Source of the DNA: Haematobia irritans | Lineage: Eukaryota > Arthropoda > Insecta > Diptera > Muscidae | Reading direction: 5' to 3' | Assembly (NCBI RefSeq): GCF_050003625.1 | Contig: NC_134397.1 | Span: 149,419,526-149,483,525, forward strand | Length of the DNA stretch: 64,000 bases | In this document: piece by piece, positions 39,060 through 50,980 of the stretch | Numbering within the stretch: position 1 is the stretch's first letter | How the letters are laid out: each line of letters starts with the position of its first letter | Notes under the pieces: model-generated | Databases searched by the model: none | What the model was told of the DNA's origin: nothing | The model's input: only the letters and a program-made list of their open reading frames with translations | Made by a program: the position numbers and the translations under genes

Positions 39060-39660
39060 TTTTCTAAAAAAATCTTATTTTGCACAATTTTATTTCTATA
39101 GAAAATTTTGTCAAAATATTATTCCAATAGAAAATGTCAAAATTTTATTTCTATAAAAATTTTGTCAAAATATTATTTCTATAGAAAATTTTCTCAAAAT
39201 TTTATTTTTATAGAAAATTTTGTCAAAATTTTATTTCTATAGATAATTTTGCCAAATTTTTATTTCTACAGAAAATTTTGTCAAAATGTTATTTGCATAG
39301 AAAACTTTGTCCAATTTTTTTCCTACAGGAAATTTTGTCAAAATTTTATTTCTATAGGAAAAATTTTATTCTTATAGAAAATTTTGTTAACAGTTTATTT
39401 CTATACAAAATTTTGTCAAAATATTATTTCGTTGACAATTTATTTCTATAGAAGTTATTTTCTCAAAATTTTATTTCTATAAAAATGTTTTAAACAATTT
39501 ATTTCTATCGGAAATTTTGTCAAAATTTTATTTTTATAGAAAATTTTGTCAAAATTTTATTTTTATAGAAAAATTTGTCCAATTTTTATTCTATAGGAAA
39601 ATTTGTCAAAATTTTATTTCAACAATTTATTTCTATACAAAATTTTGTCCAAATTTAATT
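39060..39660. repeat. TTTCTATAGAAA minisatellite tract
   Basis: About 20 imperfect units of roughly 25-30 bp, each TTTTATTTCTATAGAAAATTT-like with GTCAAAA between. The core TTTCTATAGAAA is palindromic. The same unit forms tracts at 9120-9310, 14210-14460, 45200-45540, 46735-46870, 48780-49110, 53290-53540 and 60950-61190. Confidence 0.85.
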
Positions 39661-40297
39661 GCTCTTTGCAAAATCTACCAAAATCGAGAATTCTACCAAT
39701 CAACAAAACATTTAAATCTTTACCATTTTTTGCAGAATTCTACAAACTGTTACAACCGGTTCAGGGCCCGCTCTAAGACACCATATGCACAATTCGTCTT
39801 CTTCGGAGAGTTTCAAATACATGCACTATCTTATAATACTCTGTTCCTCAGTGTGGCGAAAAAAATGACATTTGCGAAAGAATGTGGTATAGACAATATT
39901 TCTGTAACGGAAATAAAAACTAAAATATTCTCATTTTTGAATATGTTTATTTCTTAAATGTCCGCTATTTATAATTTTTAGAGTTCATCTAATTTCTCCT
40001 TCGTTTGTATTATGTATATGTTAAAATATCTGTGTTCGGGTTCTCAATAACTTAAAATAATCCTTCGTATTCGCTAAATTTTAGTTTTTATTTCGTTTGT
40101 GTAAAATTTCGTTCCGGAGAAAAGTTGTTTTTCTTTGGGTGTACAAGAACATGTCTGGATGTATTTTTAAAAGTAATAGCGTAGGAAGAACTTCCAAGTA
40201 TTTGCTGGTATATTTATCGGTATGATAAATGTAAGCCTTCAACAGAAAACTTCGGGATACCATATCATGTAATTAGTTATTATCCCTGCTGGATAAT
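39661..40297. other. Anonymous DNA
   Basis: The first 100 bp (AAAATCTACCAAAATCGAG...CAGAATTCTACAAACTGTT) resemble the flank of the TTTCTATAGAAA tracts elsewhere. The rest shows no gene or repeat I can name. Confidence 0.4.
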
Positions 40298-40491
40298 GCA
40301 TTCTTTAAAGATACGGTATCAATAAAGATACAATAAAAGAAATATAAAGACATTTTACTCAAAGTAATTTCTTTTTGAACGAGTGTTACATGAAAAAATT
40401 CCGAAAAGGGCAGGTCTATTAAATAATCAAATTGAATATTCAACATTTTCTTTTCGTCGCTTCATTTGTAACATCATTCACAATTTGTTTT

Positions 40492-41685
40492 TATACCCAC
40501 CACCATAGAATGGTGACGGGTTTTATAATAAGTTTGTCATTCCGTTTGTAACACATCGAAATATCGATTTCCGACTATATAAAGTATATATATTCTTGAT
40601 CAGGGAGAAATTCTAAGACGATATAGCCATGTCCGTCTTTCTGTCTCTCTGTTGTAATCACGCTACAGTCTTCAATAATAAAGAAATCGTGCTGAAATTT
40701 CGCACAAACTCGTCTTTTGTCTGCAGGCAGGTCAAGTTCGAAGATGGGCTGTATCGGTCCAAGTTTTGATATCGTCCCCATATAAACCGACCTCCCGATT
40801 TGTGGTCTTGGGCTTATAAAAACCTTAGTTTCTATCCAATTTGCCTGAAATTGGAAATCTAGAGGTATTTTTTGACCACAAAGAGGTGTGCCGAAAATGG
40901 TGAGCATCGGTCCATGTTTTGGTATAGCCCCCTATAGACCGATCTCCCGATTATATTTCTAGGGCTTCTAGAATCGATAGTTTCTATACAATTCACCTGA
41001 AATTGGAAATCTCCTTATGGTATTTTAGCACCATAAGGAGGTGTGCCAAAAATGGTGACTATCGGTTGATGTTTAGGTATAGGCCCCATATATACCGATT
41101 TCCCGATTTCCCGATTCTACTTCTTGGGCTTCTAGAATCCGTAGTTATTATCTAATTTGCCTGAAATTGGAAATCTAGAGGTATTTTAGAACAATAAAGA
41201 GGTGTGCCGAAAATGGTGAATATCGGTCCATGTGCACTGATAATGAAAATTGCTTGAAACTAAATTATAGTTTCCAGATTTTACTTCTGGTAATCATTTA
41301 AATAATTAGGGTAAAAATCTACAGATGTTAGATTTTAAATCAAGGCGTTATTTCATCGTTTTCTTGCACACTTGCACACGATGTTTATGATTCCTCTAAA
41401 ACTCAAACAAATATGGTTCTTATAAATCCAGAATCTGATCTAGTCTTCATAGGTAAAATCTTTGAATTTATCTTCGGGAAGTGTACTGGTTGAACTGATC
41501 TGCTTGTCATCAAATACCCCTGAAATTTTCTCAGGAAACTATAATATTTGATTCATGGTGGTGGGTATTTAAGATTCGGCCCGGCCGAACTTACTGCTTT
41601 ATATACTTAGGTTAAAGTGGCAGCCCGATTAAGATTCAGGCTCACTTAGACTATTCAGTCCATTGTGATATGCTTTATATACTTG
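40492..41685 (+). mobile_element. DINE family A element, copy 5
   Basis: TATACCCACCACCATAG...GTTTTATAATAAG tip, short GTCTTTCTGTCTC microsatellite, about three 153-bp units, ATGGTGGTGGGTATTTAAG, hairpin TTCGGCCCGGCCGAA, end ATATACTTG. Units 2 and 3 of the triplication show the uninterrupted site (CACAATTTGTTATTTAAC), which supports both ends. It contains a truncated SINE (41609-41670). Confidence 0.85.
41609..41670 (-). repeat. 5'-truncated SINE with 14-bp target duplication
   Basis: AGGTTAAAGTGGCAGCCCG...CAGTCCATTGTGATA is the 3' end, inverted, of the SINE family seen at 17617-17955. It is flanked by TGCTTTATATACTT (41595-41608 and 41671-41684). Target duplication plus truncation indicate LINE-driven retroposition into the DINE end. 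Confidence 0.85.
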
Positions 41686-41837
41686 TTTAATAGCATACAT
41701 GTGTGAATCTAGTCAGAAAATATATTTGTGTATTGCGTTAGGTTTTGTACCCAAAAGATTTTTCGTATTGACTTTTGATGTTTTAGGTAAAATTATGAAA
41801 TTAATAAAACATCTTAGACACAAACCGCTATTATAAC

Positions 41838-41890
41838 AGTTCCACCTAATTCCGCTAGGTGGCTCCACAATCAGATAGATTGTGCAGACT
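41838..41890. other. Conserved double hairpin in triplicated units
   Basis: CCACCTAATTCCGCTAGGTGG and CACAATCAGATAGATTGTG are two adjacent perfect hairpins. They recur at about 46415-46470. Unit 3 (about 49472-49525) keeps the second stem weakened by one base and a mismatched first stem. Possibly structured RNA; no other evidence. Confidence 0.35.
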
Positions 41891-42020
41891 ATCATGGTGT
41901 TTCACTCTCGCTTCAGTGGTGAGATAATTAATCTCTCCGGATCATCCAATCTGAAATTAGTTTATCCAACCTTACTAAGGGGAGAATTTCCGTTTCCAGT
42001 GCGTGCACTTGAGTTTATCT

Positions 42021-42890
42021 CAGTGCTGCCGCTACTACTTCAATCGAAGTATTTTGCGTCATTTGCACAAAATTTACTTCGTCACTCCTTCTTCCAAAAA
42101 TCTGCTTCACTTTTTGTTCTGCTTAAAATTTTTAAATTTTTCCCCATATTACCTAATTGTTTTTCCTATTCCTTTAATTACGATGAACATAGCGGTTTTA
42201 ATCATTGAATTATTAACCGATGTGGACCAATTTTTGCATAGTTGTTAGAGACCATATACTTACACCATGTACCAAATTTCAGCCGGATCGGATGAAATTT
42301 GGTTCTCTTAGAGGCTCCGCAAGCCAAATCGGGGGATCAGTTTATATGGGGGCTATATATAATTATGGACCGATGTGGACCAATTTTTGCATGGTTATTA
42401 GAGATCATATGCTGAAGCCATGTACCAAATTTCAGCTGGATCGGATGAAATTTGCTTCTCTTAGAGTCCCCGCAAGCGAAATTTGGGGATCCGTTTATAT
42501 GGGGGCTATACGTAAAAGTGGACCGATATGGCCCGTTTGCAATACCATCAGACCTACATCAATAACAACTACTTGTGCCAAGTTTCAAGTCGATAGCTTG
42601 TTTCGTTCGGAAGTTAGCGTGATTTTAACAGACGGACGGACATGCTTAGATCGACTCAGAATTTCACCACGACCCAGAATATATATACTTTATGGGGTCT
42701 TAGAGCAATATTTCGATGTGTTACAAACGGAATGACAAAGTTAATATACTCCCCATCCTATGGTGGAGGGTATAATAAAATGAATTCTATTGTTTTGCTT
42801 TCAAAAATGTATGCTACTTCAATTTTATGCAATCTACTCCACTTTTTTCCAAAATCTACTTCACTCAATTTTTCACTAGCGGCAGCACTG
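42021..42890. mobile_element. hAT-like element with CAGTGCTGCCGCTA ends
   Basis: Perfect 14-bp inverted termini CAGTGCTGCCGCTA and 8-bp target duplication GTTTATCT (42013-42020, 42891-42898). Units 2 and 3 have a single GTTTATCT-like site (GAGTTTATCTACATC, GAGTGTATCTACATC) with no insert. Interior is non-coding and contains a nested family B DINE fragment (42217-42774). Confidence 0.93.
42217..42774 (-). mobile_element. DINE family B fragment nested in the hAT-like element
   Basis: Contains 153-bp-type units (CCATATAAACCGATC-like cores on the minus strand), the GACGGACGGAC microsatellite, and the tip ending GGAGGGTATA. The 3' half with the terminal hairpin is missing. Confidence 0.75.
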
Positions 42891-44300
42891 GTTTATCTAC
42901 ATCCATTTCCTCTCTTTGGAAATATTCTTTATAAATATGTGTTGTTTAACAATGAGACTATAGTTTGCAATTTTAGTTCGAGAGTTTAATTCGGGTCGTG
43001 CGGTTCATTGGTAACGTGATCGGAATAAACGTATTTCATTTTTTGTTTTTATGTAATAAAATATGGTTTTGTGTTAATATAATAGAGTGTTTTATTCGGG
43101 CTATTTTCATGAATAGTTTGTAACAACATCGAAGAACAAAATAAAAAATAAAATAATGAATACAATAATGTTGAATTAATAATATATTGGTGTTATAAGA
43201 AAATAACCGCCAAAGTTTATTATTAATATAAATGTGTTATATGTAAATAACGGCCGAAATTAGTGCTCACATTTGGGTAAGTTTCTTTTTGTGCTCAAAT
43301 AAAATTTGTTCTTATATAATTATTGTTAACTACATTTATTTATACGTACATATGTATATGGTGTTAGCTCTTTTCTTTTATAAGTACAGAATGTACAACT
43401 CTTTGCAATTCACCTCACATTCATGTATGTATACAACTATTGAGTAACTGTGAAATACTCGTATTTCTAGTTTAGTTTCTTGTAAGTTTGCTAGTCACAT
43501 AAAAACTTTGCGCCTAAATTATAGCGTCTCCTATTCTCTCTTGATTACAAAATGGTTCGATTACTCTTTTACTCTTTATATATTTGAGAAATTTACTAGG
43601 GGACCACACACTCACAATGTTTAAGCTGTTTTTATGCGTATGGATATATGCCTGCGCTAGCGTACATGGAATGTAACATTCGAGAGAATTCTAATTTCTC
43701 AGAGATTATAGCTTCCAAGAGGTAAAGAGAGTATCTAACACTTTCTCCCACTTGGGGTTGTATTCCAGCGTTTGTATGTGCGGGTGTGGGCTTTGTAAAA
43801 CAACTGAATTGTGTGCACCTGTAAAGTACACTGGGAATGAAAATCATAATTAAGTTTAATTATTTCTCTACACATACAACATCAGAAGATTTATAAAGTT
43901 TTGATGTTGTAGGTATGTAAGCTGATGCCAAGCTATCAAAAGAAGATTTGTAATGTATTATAGCGGGATGTTGCTCTCCATATTTTCCCTTTTTGTGCAC
44001 TTAAAAAAATGAATAGTAACGTATTTATTATTGATGATTATGACAAGCACGATACTTGCTTAGGCACTACGCGTAGAGAGCGAAACGATGTTATGGACAT
44101 AATTGTTTATTTACAATTGTTTTAACAGGGAGGTGACTAGAATGTACGTTACATGTGGGTAGCAAAATAAAATAATGAGATGCTTGATTTAATTCACATG
44201 CTCTCTTCATTATTTTGTGAGAGATTTTCTTGTCTGTTTAGTTTAAGAATGTGGAAAATAGTCCAGTTTTAATGTGTTATTTTATAAACTTTTTCATATA

Positions 44301-45096
44301 CAGTGAAACCTCTGAAAGGTGGACACCCATGGTAGCCTAAATTGTGTCCCCCTTTGAGAGGTGTCCAGATATGAGAGGTTAATTTTAATGTGTTAATATA
44401 GCAAACGTCCCCATGTTTGGGAGGTGTACAGTTTTCAGAGTGTCCAAGTTTGAGAGCTTTCACTTAGGGTTTCCACATGGATAATTTTCAAAAGAGAACT
44501 TTCGCTTAAAAAAAAGAGAACATTTTAACTAAAAAAGAGTTTACAATAAAAAAATTCTTTATTAAATAATTAATAATTTTATTGATGTTAAAATTGAAAT
44601 AATAATAGTTTCTAATGATAGAAACAACGAAATAAATATATAATAAAACAATAAAAAACAAAAAGAATCACATTTTCTTAAAAAATAAACAGAATAAATT
44701 CAAAAATGCGCTGTCAAAAATAAAACACACATGTTCCTATGAACTCGCCCACAATTAACGACGACAACGTATTGGCGTATTTACGTCGTACGTTCAATTA
44801 CATCTACTTCTAATTTTTACGCGGTACGTCGAAACGTCGCAATTGTGTTCCGGCCTTTAATTTGTCAACAGATTTAACCCAGTAAACAATTTGTGGCGAA
44901 CAATTGTGGCGAATTCCTGCTAAATAAATAAAATTCCATCAATCTAGATTTTTTTTTTTGAAATAGAGTACATTAAGAACACTGTTGGACATAAAAATAC
45001 GGCACCAAAAAAAAAAGAGAGTGAACAAAAAGATACGAACACAAAAAGAGAACATGTTCTCTTTAAAAGAGATGTAATGGACAGCCTATTTCACTG
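44301..45096. mobile_element. CAGTGAAA MITE, unit 1 copy, interrupted
   Basis: Starts CAGTGAAACCTCTGAAAGG after a TA. The matching right end ...GAGAGCTTTCACT[G] is split by the hAT-like insertion at 44465-45088. The uninterrupted paralog is at 48516-48675. Confidence 0.8.
44465..45088. mobile_element. TAGG-ended hAT-like element
   Basis: 624 bp with short imperfect inverted ends (TAGGGTTTCCACATGG and, inverted, TAGGCTGTCCATTAC), flanked by TTTCACT (44458-44464 and 45089-45095). Unit 2 carries the uninterrupted sequence GCTTTCACTGTAATG. No coding capacity; an AAAAGAGAAC motif recurs inside. Confidence 0.75.
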
Positions 45097-45769
45097 TAGT
45101 GTTGAATAGACCTGCCATTGGCTATTAATTTTTAAATTTGGTCCGATCGTAGGACCAAATGGAATTTGTGTCGATTTTGTTTCTCTTCAATCAAATTGAC
45201 AATGTTTTCAAAATTTTCTATAGAAATAAAATGTGAACAAAATTTTCTGTAGAAATAAAACAATTTTTTTTTAATTTTTTATAGAAATCAAATTTGACAA
45301 AATTTTCTATAAAAATTAAAATTTTGGAATTTTTTTTTCTAAGTATATTAAAATGTTGCAAAAAATTTACAGAAATAAAGTTTTGAGAAAAATTTCTCAA
45401 GAAATCCTATTTTGAAATTTTTTTCTATAGAAATAAAATGTTGACAAAATTTTCTAAAGAAATCAAATTGTCGGAAAATTTTTCTATAGAAAATGTCTAT
45501 AGAAATAAAATTTTGACAAAGTTTTCTATAGAAATCAAAATGAATGCAATCTTTACAGATACGGTATCAATGAAGACACAAAAACAAAAATATAAAATTA
45601 TTATACTCAATTTAATTGTTTTTTTTTTTTTTTTAATGAGTGTTACATGAAAAAATTCAGAAACGGGCAGGCCTATTAATCAAATTGAATATTCAACAAT
45701 TTCTTTTCGTCGCTTTGTTTATAACATCATTCACAATTTGTTATTTAACACCATACATGTGTGAATCTA

Positions 45770-46282
45770 TACTCAAAAAATGTGAACCTATTTCACTAAA
45801 GCTAATTTAACTTTATTTTAGTTCATTGAATTATTATGTTTGGAGAAATTTTCCTTTACTCCAATAATTTTTTGCGTACGATAGTTAAATGAACTAAAAG
45901 ACAGGAAAAAATTATACACGAATTAAGCATAAAGATTTACTAAATTCGTATTTCTCACAAAATAGTTCATTATTTCTTTAAATTTGTAAAGTTTACTACA
46001 AATGTGTCCATCATGAACTTCATATGTCACTAAAGACATTCTTGCAATTTTGAACTCCAAATTTTTCCTTCAAACTATAAAATTTTCTTTAACAAGTGAA
46101 AAAAATTAATTATGTCTAACAATTTTTTTGAATTTGTCGAAAAATATTTACTTATTTGTATGATATTGGCGTGATGCCAGCGTTTGTAGTACTGTTTAGT
46201 TAAAATTTCCTAAAAACTTTTAAATTTTTCTAAAATTAACCAAAAGTTTTCTTCCTAGTGGGTTCACTGTTTTTTCAGTGTA
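45770..46282. mobile_element. TACACTSAAAAA MITE
   Basis: 513 bp from TACTCAAAAAATGTGAACC to GGTTCACTGTTTTTTCAGTG and TA; the ends are inverted repeats. Unit 3 lacks it (GTGTGAATCTAGTCAG is contiguous). A second, inverted copy is at 50981-52855. Target appears to be TA. Confidence 0.85.
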
Positions 46283-46623
46283 GTGAGAAATAATGTTCTT
46301 GACTCTTTGTATTACGTTAGGTTATGAAACCAAATATATTTCATATTGACTTTTGACGTTTTCGGTAAAATGATAAAATTAATAAAACATCTTAGACACA
46401 AACCGCTATTATAACAGTTCCACCTAATTCCGCTAGGTGGCTCCACAATCAGATAGATTGTGCAGACTATCTTAGTGTTTCAGTCTTGCTTCAGTGGTGA
46501 GATAATTAATCTCTCCGGATCATCCAGTCTTAGTAAAGGGAGAATTTCCGTTTCCAGTGGGTGCACTTGAGTTTATCTACATCAATTTCCTCTCTTTGGA
46601 AAATATTCTTTATAAATGTGTGG

Positions 46624-47221
46624 CAGGGATGGAAAATACAATTTTTAAGAAAGTACAAAAAATGTATTTTTTGAGTGGAAAGGTACTTTTTACAAAAATT
46701 TCACTGAAATATTATTGTTAAGAGACTACATTTTAAAGAAAATAAAATTTTGACAAAATTTTCTATATAAATAAAATTCTCTCTCTATATAAATAAAATT
46801 TTGCAAAAATTTTCTATAGAAATAAAATTTTTACAAAATTTTCAATTGAAATAAAATTTTGACAACATTTTCTACCGAAATAAAAAATCGATAATATAGA
46901 ATCGCATTCTTTTTTCGACTAAAACATTCTTGAAGATCAATAAAATCCTGTTTTTTACTATGTCTTTTACAAAATCGAGATTTTCTTCCCACATGAACAT
47001 GTCTGTTTTGCCATATTTGTAAAAGACTATTAGCAAATAAGGTTGATAAAGACTTTCTCAAAATATTAAAATATTGTGTCAAAGATATTGTACCATAAAT
47101 CTGATATCGACTCAAAAATGTCTACACAAAAGGTACTAAATCATTCGCGGGGGTACTACGGTACTGACCGGCGTGAAAAAGTATTGAAAAAAGTACTATA
47201 GTACTGCATTTTCCATCCCTG
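46624..47221. mobile_element. hAT-like MITE with CAGGGATGGAAAAT ends
   Basis: 598 bp with inverted termini CAGGGATGGAAAAT and 8-bp target duplication ATGTGTGG (46616-46623, 47222-47229). Unit 3 keeps the single-copy site ATGTGTGGTATCC. The interior holds TTTCTATAGAAA-type units; no transposase. Confidence 0.93.
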
Positions 47222-48515
47222 ATGTGTGGTATTCAACAATGAGACTATAGTTTGAAATTTTAGTTCGAGAGTTTAATTCGGGTCGTGCGGTTCATTAGTA
47301 ATGTGATCGGAATAAACGTATTTCATTTTTTGTTTTTATGTAATAAAATATGGTGTTGTGTTAATATAATAGAGTGTTTTATTCGGGCTATTTTCATGAG
47401 TTTGTAACAACATCGAAGAACAAAATAAAAAATAAAAAAATGAATACAATAATGTTGAATTAAAAATATATTGGTGTTATAAGAAAATAACTGCCAAACG
47501 GCCGAAATTAGTGCTCACATTTGGGTAAGTTTCTTTTTGTGCTCAAATATTATTTGTTCTTATATAATTATTGTTAACTACATTTATTTATACGTACATA
47601 TGTATATGGTGTTAGCTCTTTTCTTTTATAAGTACAGCATGTACAACTCTTTGCAATTCACCTCACATTCATACAACTATTGAGTAACTGTGAAATACTC
47701 GTATTTCTAGTTTAGTTTCTTGTAAGTTTGCTAGTCACATAAAAACTTTGCGCCTAAATTATAGCGTCTCCTATTCTCTTCTTGATTACAAAATGGTTCG
47801 ATTACTCTTTTACTCTTCATATATTTGAGAAATTTACTAGGGGACCAAACACACAATGTTTAAGCTGTTTTTATGCGTATGGATATATGCCTGCGCTAGC
47901 GTACATGGAATTCTAATTTCTCAGAGATTATAGCTTCCAAGAGATAAAGAGAGTATCTAACACTTACTCCCACTTGGGGTTGATTCCAGCGTTTGTATGA
48001 GCGGGTGTGGGCTTTGTAAAACAAGCCAATTGTGTGTACCTTTAAAATACACTGGGAATGAAAATCGTAATTTAGTTTATTATTTATCTACACATACAAC
48101 ATCAGAAGATTTATAAAGTTTTCATGTTGTATGTAAGCTGATGCCAAGCTATCAAAAGAAGATTTGTAAAGTTTTATAGCGGGATGTTGCTCTCCATATT
48201 TTCTCTTTTTGTGCGCCTAAAAAATTAAATGTAACGTCTTTATTATTGATAATTATGACAAGCACGATACTTGCTTAGGCACTACGCGTAGACAGCGAAA
48301 CGATGTTAATGGCATAATTGTTCATTTACAATTGTTGTAACAGGGTGGTGACTAGAATGTACGTTACTTGTGGGTAGCAAAATAAAATAATGAGATGCTT
48401 GATGTAATTCACGTGTTCTCTTCATTATTTTGTGATAGATTTTCTTGTCTGTTTAGTTTAAGAATGTAGAAAATAATCCAGTTTTAATGTGCCATTTTAT
48501 AAACTTTTTCATATA

Positions 48516-48675
48516 CAGTGAAACCCATGGTCGCCTAAATTGTGTCCACCTTTGGGAGGTGTCCAGGTATGAGAGGTTAATTTTAATGTGTTAATATAGC
48601 AAACGTCCCCAGACAACTGTCCATGTTTGGGAGGTGTCCAGTTTTCAGAGTGTCCACGTTTGAGAGCTTTCACTG
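48516..48675. mobile_element. CAGTGAAA MITE, unit 2 copy
   Basis: 160 bp, CAGTGAAACCCATGG...GAGAGCTTTCACTG, TA on both sides. The interior repeats GGAGGTGTCCAG. The CAGT start with TA target is typical of pogo-like Tc1/mariner MITEs. Confidence 0.8.
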
Positions 48676-48679
48676 TAAT

Positions 48680-50636
48680 GTTGAATAGACCTACCATTGG
48701 CTATTAATTTTTAAATTTGGTCCGATCGTAGGACCAAATGGAATTTGTGTCGATTTTGTTTCTCTTTAATGAAATTGACAATGTTTTCAAAATTTTCTAT
48801 AGAAATAAAATGTGAACAAAATTTTCTGTAGAAATAAAACAATTTTTTTTTTAATTTATTATAGAAATCAAATTTGACAAAATTTTCTATAAAAATTAAA
48901 ATTTTGGAAATGTTTTTTCTAAGTATATTAAAATGTTGCAAAAAAATTTACAGAAATAAAGTTTTGAGAAAAATTTCTCAAGAAATCCTATTTTGAAATT
49001 TTTTTCTATAGAAATAAAATGTTGACAACATTTTCTAAAGAAATCAAATTGTCGGAAAATTTTTCTATAGAAAATGTCTATAGAAATAAAATTTTGACAA
49101 AATTTTCTATAGAAATCAAAATGAATGCAATCTTTACAGATACGGTATCAATGAAGACACAAAAACAAAAATATAAAAATATTATACTCAATTTAATTGT
49201 TTTTTTTAATGAGTGTTACATGAAAAAAATCAGAAACGGGCAGGCCTATTAATCAAATTGAATATTCAACAATTTCTTTTCGTCGCTTTGTTTATAACAT
49301 CATTCACAATTTGTTATTTAACATCGTACATGTGTGAATCTAGTCAGAAATAATTTTCTTGACTCTTTGTATTGCGTTAGGTTATGAAACCAAATATATT
49401 TCATATTGACTTTGTACGTTTTAGGTAAAACAATGAAATTAACATCTTAGACACAAACCGCTATTATTGCAGTTCCACCTATTTCCGTTAGGTGACTCCC
49501 CAATCAGATAGATTGTGCAGACTATCTTGGTGATTCACTCTCGCTTCAGTGATGAGATAATTAATCTCTCCGGATCATCCAGTCTTACTTAGGGGAGAAT
49601 TTCCGTTTCCAGCGTGTGCACTTGAGTGTATCTACATCCATTTCCTCTCTTTGGAAAATATTCTTGATAAATGTGTGGTATCCAACAATGAGACTATAGT
49701 TTGCAATTTTAGTTCGATAGTTTAATTCGGGTCGTGCGGTTCGTTAGTAATGTGATCGGTAGAAACGTATTTCATTTTTTGTTTTTATGTAATAAAATAT
49801 GGTGTTGTGTTAATATAATTGAGTGTTTTATTCGGGCTATTTTCATGAATAATTTGTAATAACTAATATTCAAACAACATCGCAGAACAAAAATAAAAAA
49901 ATTAATACAATAATGTTGAATTATTATATATTTGTGTTATAATAAAATAACATCCAAAATTGTGTTGTTAACATATTGTGCTGTAAGTAAATAACAGCCC
50001 AAATTAGTGCTCCCATTTGGGTTTCTTTTTTTTTGCTCATATATTATTACTTGTTCTTATATAATTATAGTTAACTACATTTATATATGTATACAATTGG
50101 TATATGTATACAACTATTGTAGTTTGTAGTTTCTTGTAAGTTTGCCAGTCATATAAAAACTTTGCGCCCAATTCATAGCGTCTCCTATTCTCTCTCGATT
50201 ACAAAATGGTTCAGTTGCTGTTTTACTCTTTACATATTTGAGAAATTTACTAGGAGAGCACACACTCACAATGTTTAAGCTGTCTTTATGCGTATGGGTA
50301 TGTGCCTGCGCTAACGTATATGGAATGTAACACTCGAGAGAATCATAAATTCCTAGAGAAAAAGAGAGTGTCTAACACTTGCTCTCACTTGGGGTTTAAT
50401 TGATTTGATTAGTTTGTATGTGTGGGTGCGTGTTTTGTAAAATAACTCAATATGTATAAATACACTGAGAATGAATATCATAACTGAGTTTAATTATTTC
50501 TCTACACATACAACAACAATAGAATATTTATAAAGTTTTGATGTTGTATCTATTTAAGCTAATACCTAGCTATCAGAAGAAGACTTGTAATGTTTTATAC
50601 CAGTCTCTTTTTGTGTGCTAAAAAAATTCAACTTTT
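48680..50636. repeat. Segmental triplication, unit 3 (truncated by a DINE)
   Basis: Starts GTTGAATAGACCTACCATTG. Landmarks at 49444, about 49729 and about 50165. It stops after CTCTTTTTGTGTGCTAAAAAAA, where a family C DINE begins (50637). It lacks the insertions seen in units 1 and 2 and serves as the empty-site reference. More diverged than units 1 and 2 are from each other. Confidence 0.85.
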
Positions 50637-50980
50637 TATACCCTGCGCCTTTGGAACTGTGGAACAGGGTATTATAAGTTAGTGCATATTTTTGCAACAC
50701 CCAGAAGGAGACGAGATAGACACATGGTGTCTTTGGCAAAAAAGCTCAGGATGGGCTCCTAAGTCGATATAACCATGTCCGTCTGTCCGTCTGTATGTGA
50801 ACACATTTTTGTAATCAAAGTCTAGGTCGCAGTTTTAGTCCAATCGAATTTGGCACAAGTATGTGTTTTGGCTCAGAATAGAACCCTATTGAAATCGGTT
50901 CAGATTTAGATATAGCTCCCATATATATCCTTCGCCCGATATGGACTAATATGATCCCAAAAGGTGATTAAATTTTGCAC

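Larger units (their letters stand above)
40298..45100. repeat. Segmental triplication, unit 1 (with insertions)
   Basis: Landmarks in order: GATACGGTATCAAT, ATCTTAGACACAAACCGC (41811), GGGTCGTGCGGTTCATTG (about 42993), GCGCCTAAATTATAGCGTC (about 43510), TTGCTTAGGCACTACGCG, CAGTGAAACC (44301). The same landmarks recur in units 2 and 3. This copy has gained a DINE (40492-41685), a hAT-like element (42021-42890) and another hAT-like element (44465-45088). No long ORF is shared among units, so it is a non-coding duplication or an unknown repeat. Confidence 0.85.
45101..48679. repeat. Segmental triplication, unit 2
   Basis: Begins GTTGAATAGACCTGCCATTG and carries all landmarks listed for unit 1 (ATCTTAGACA at 46389, GGTCGTGCGG at 47281, GCGCCTAAATTATAGC about 47750). 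It contains its own insertions (45770-46282 and 46624-47221). Without them it is about 2.46 kb. Confidence 0.88.
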
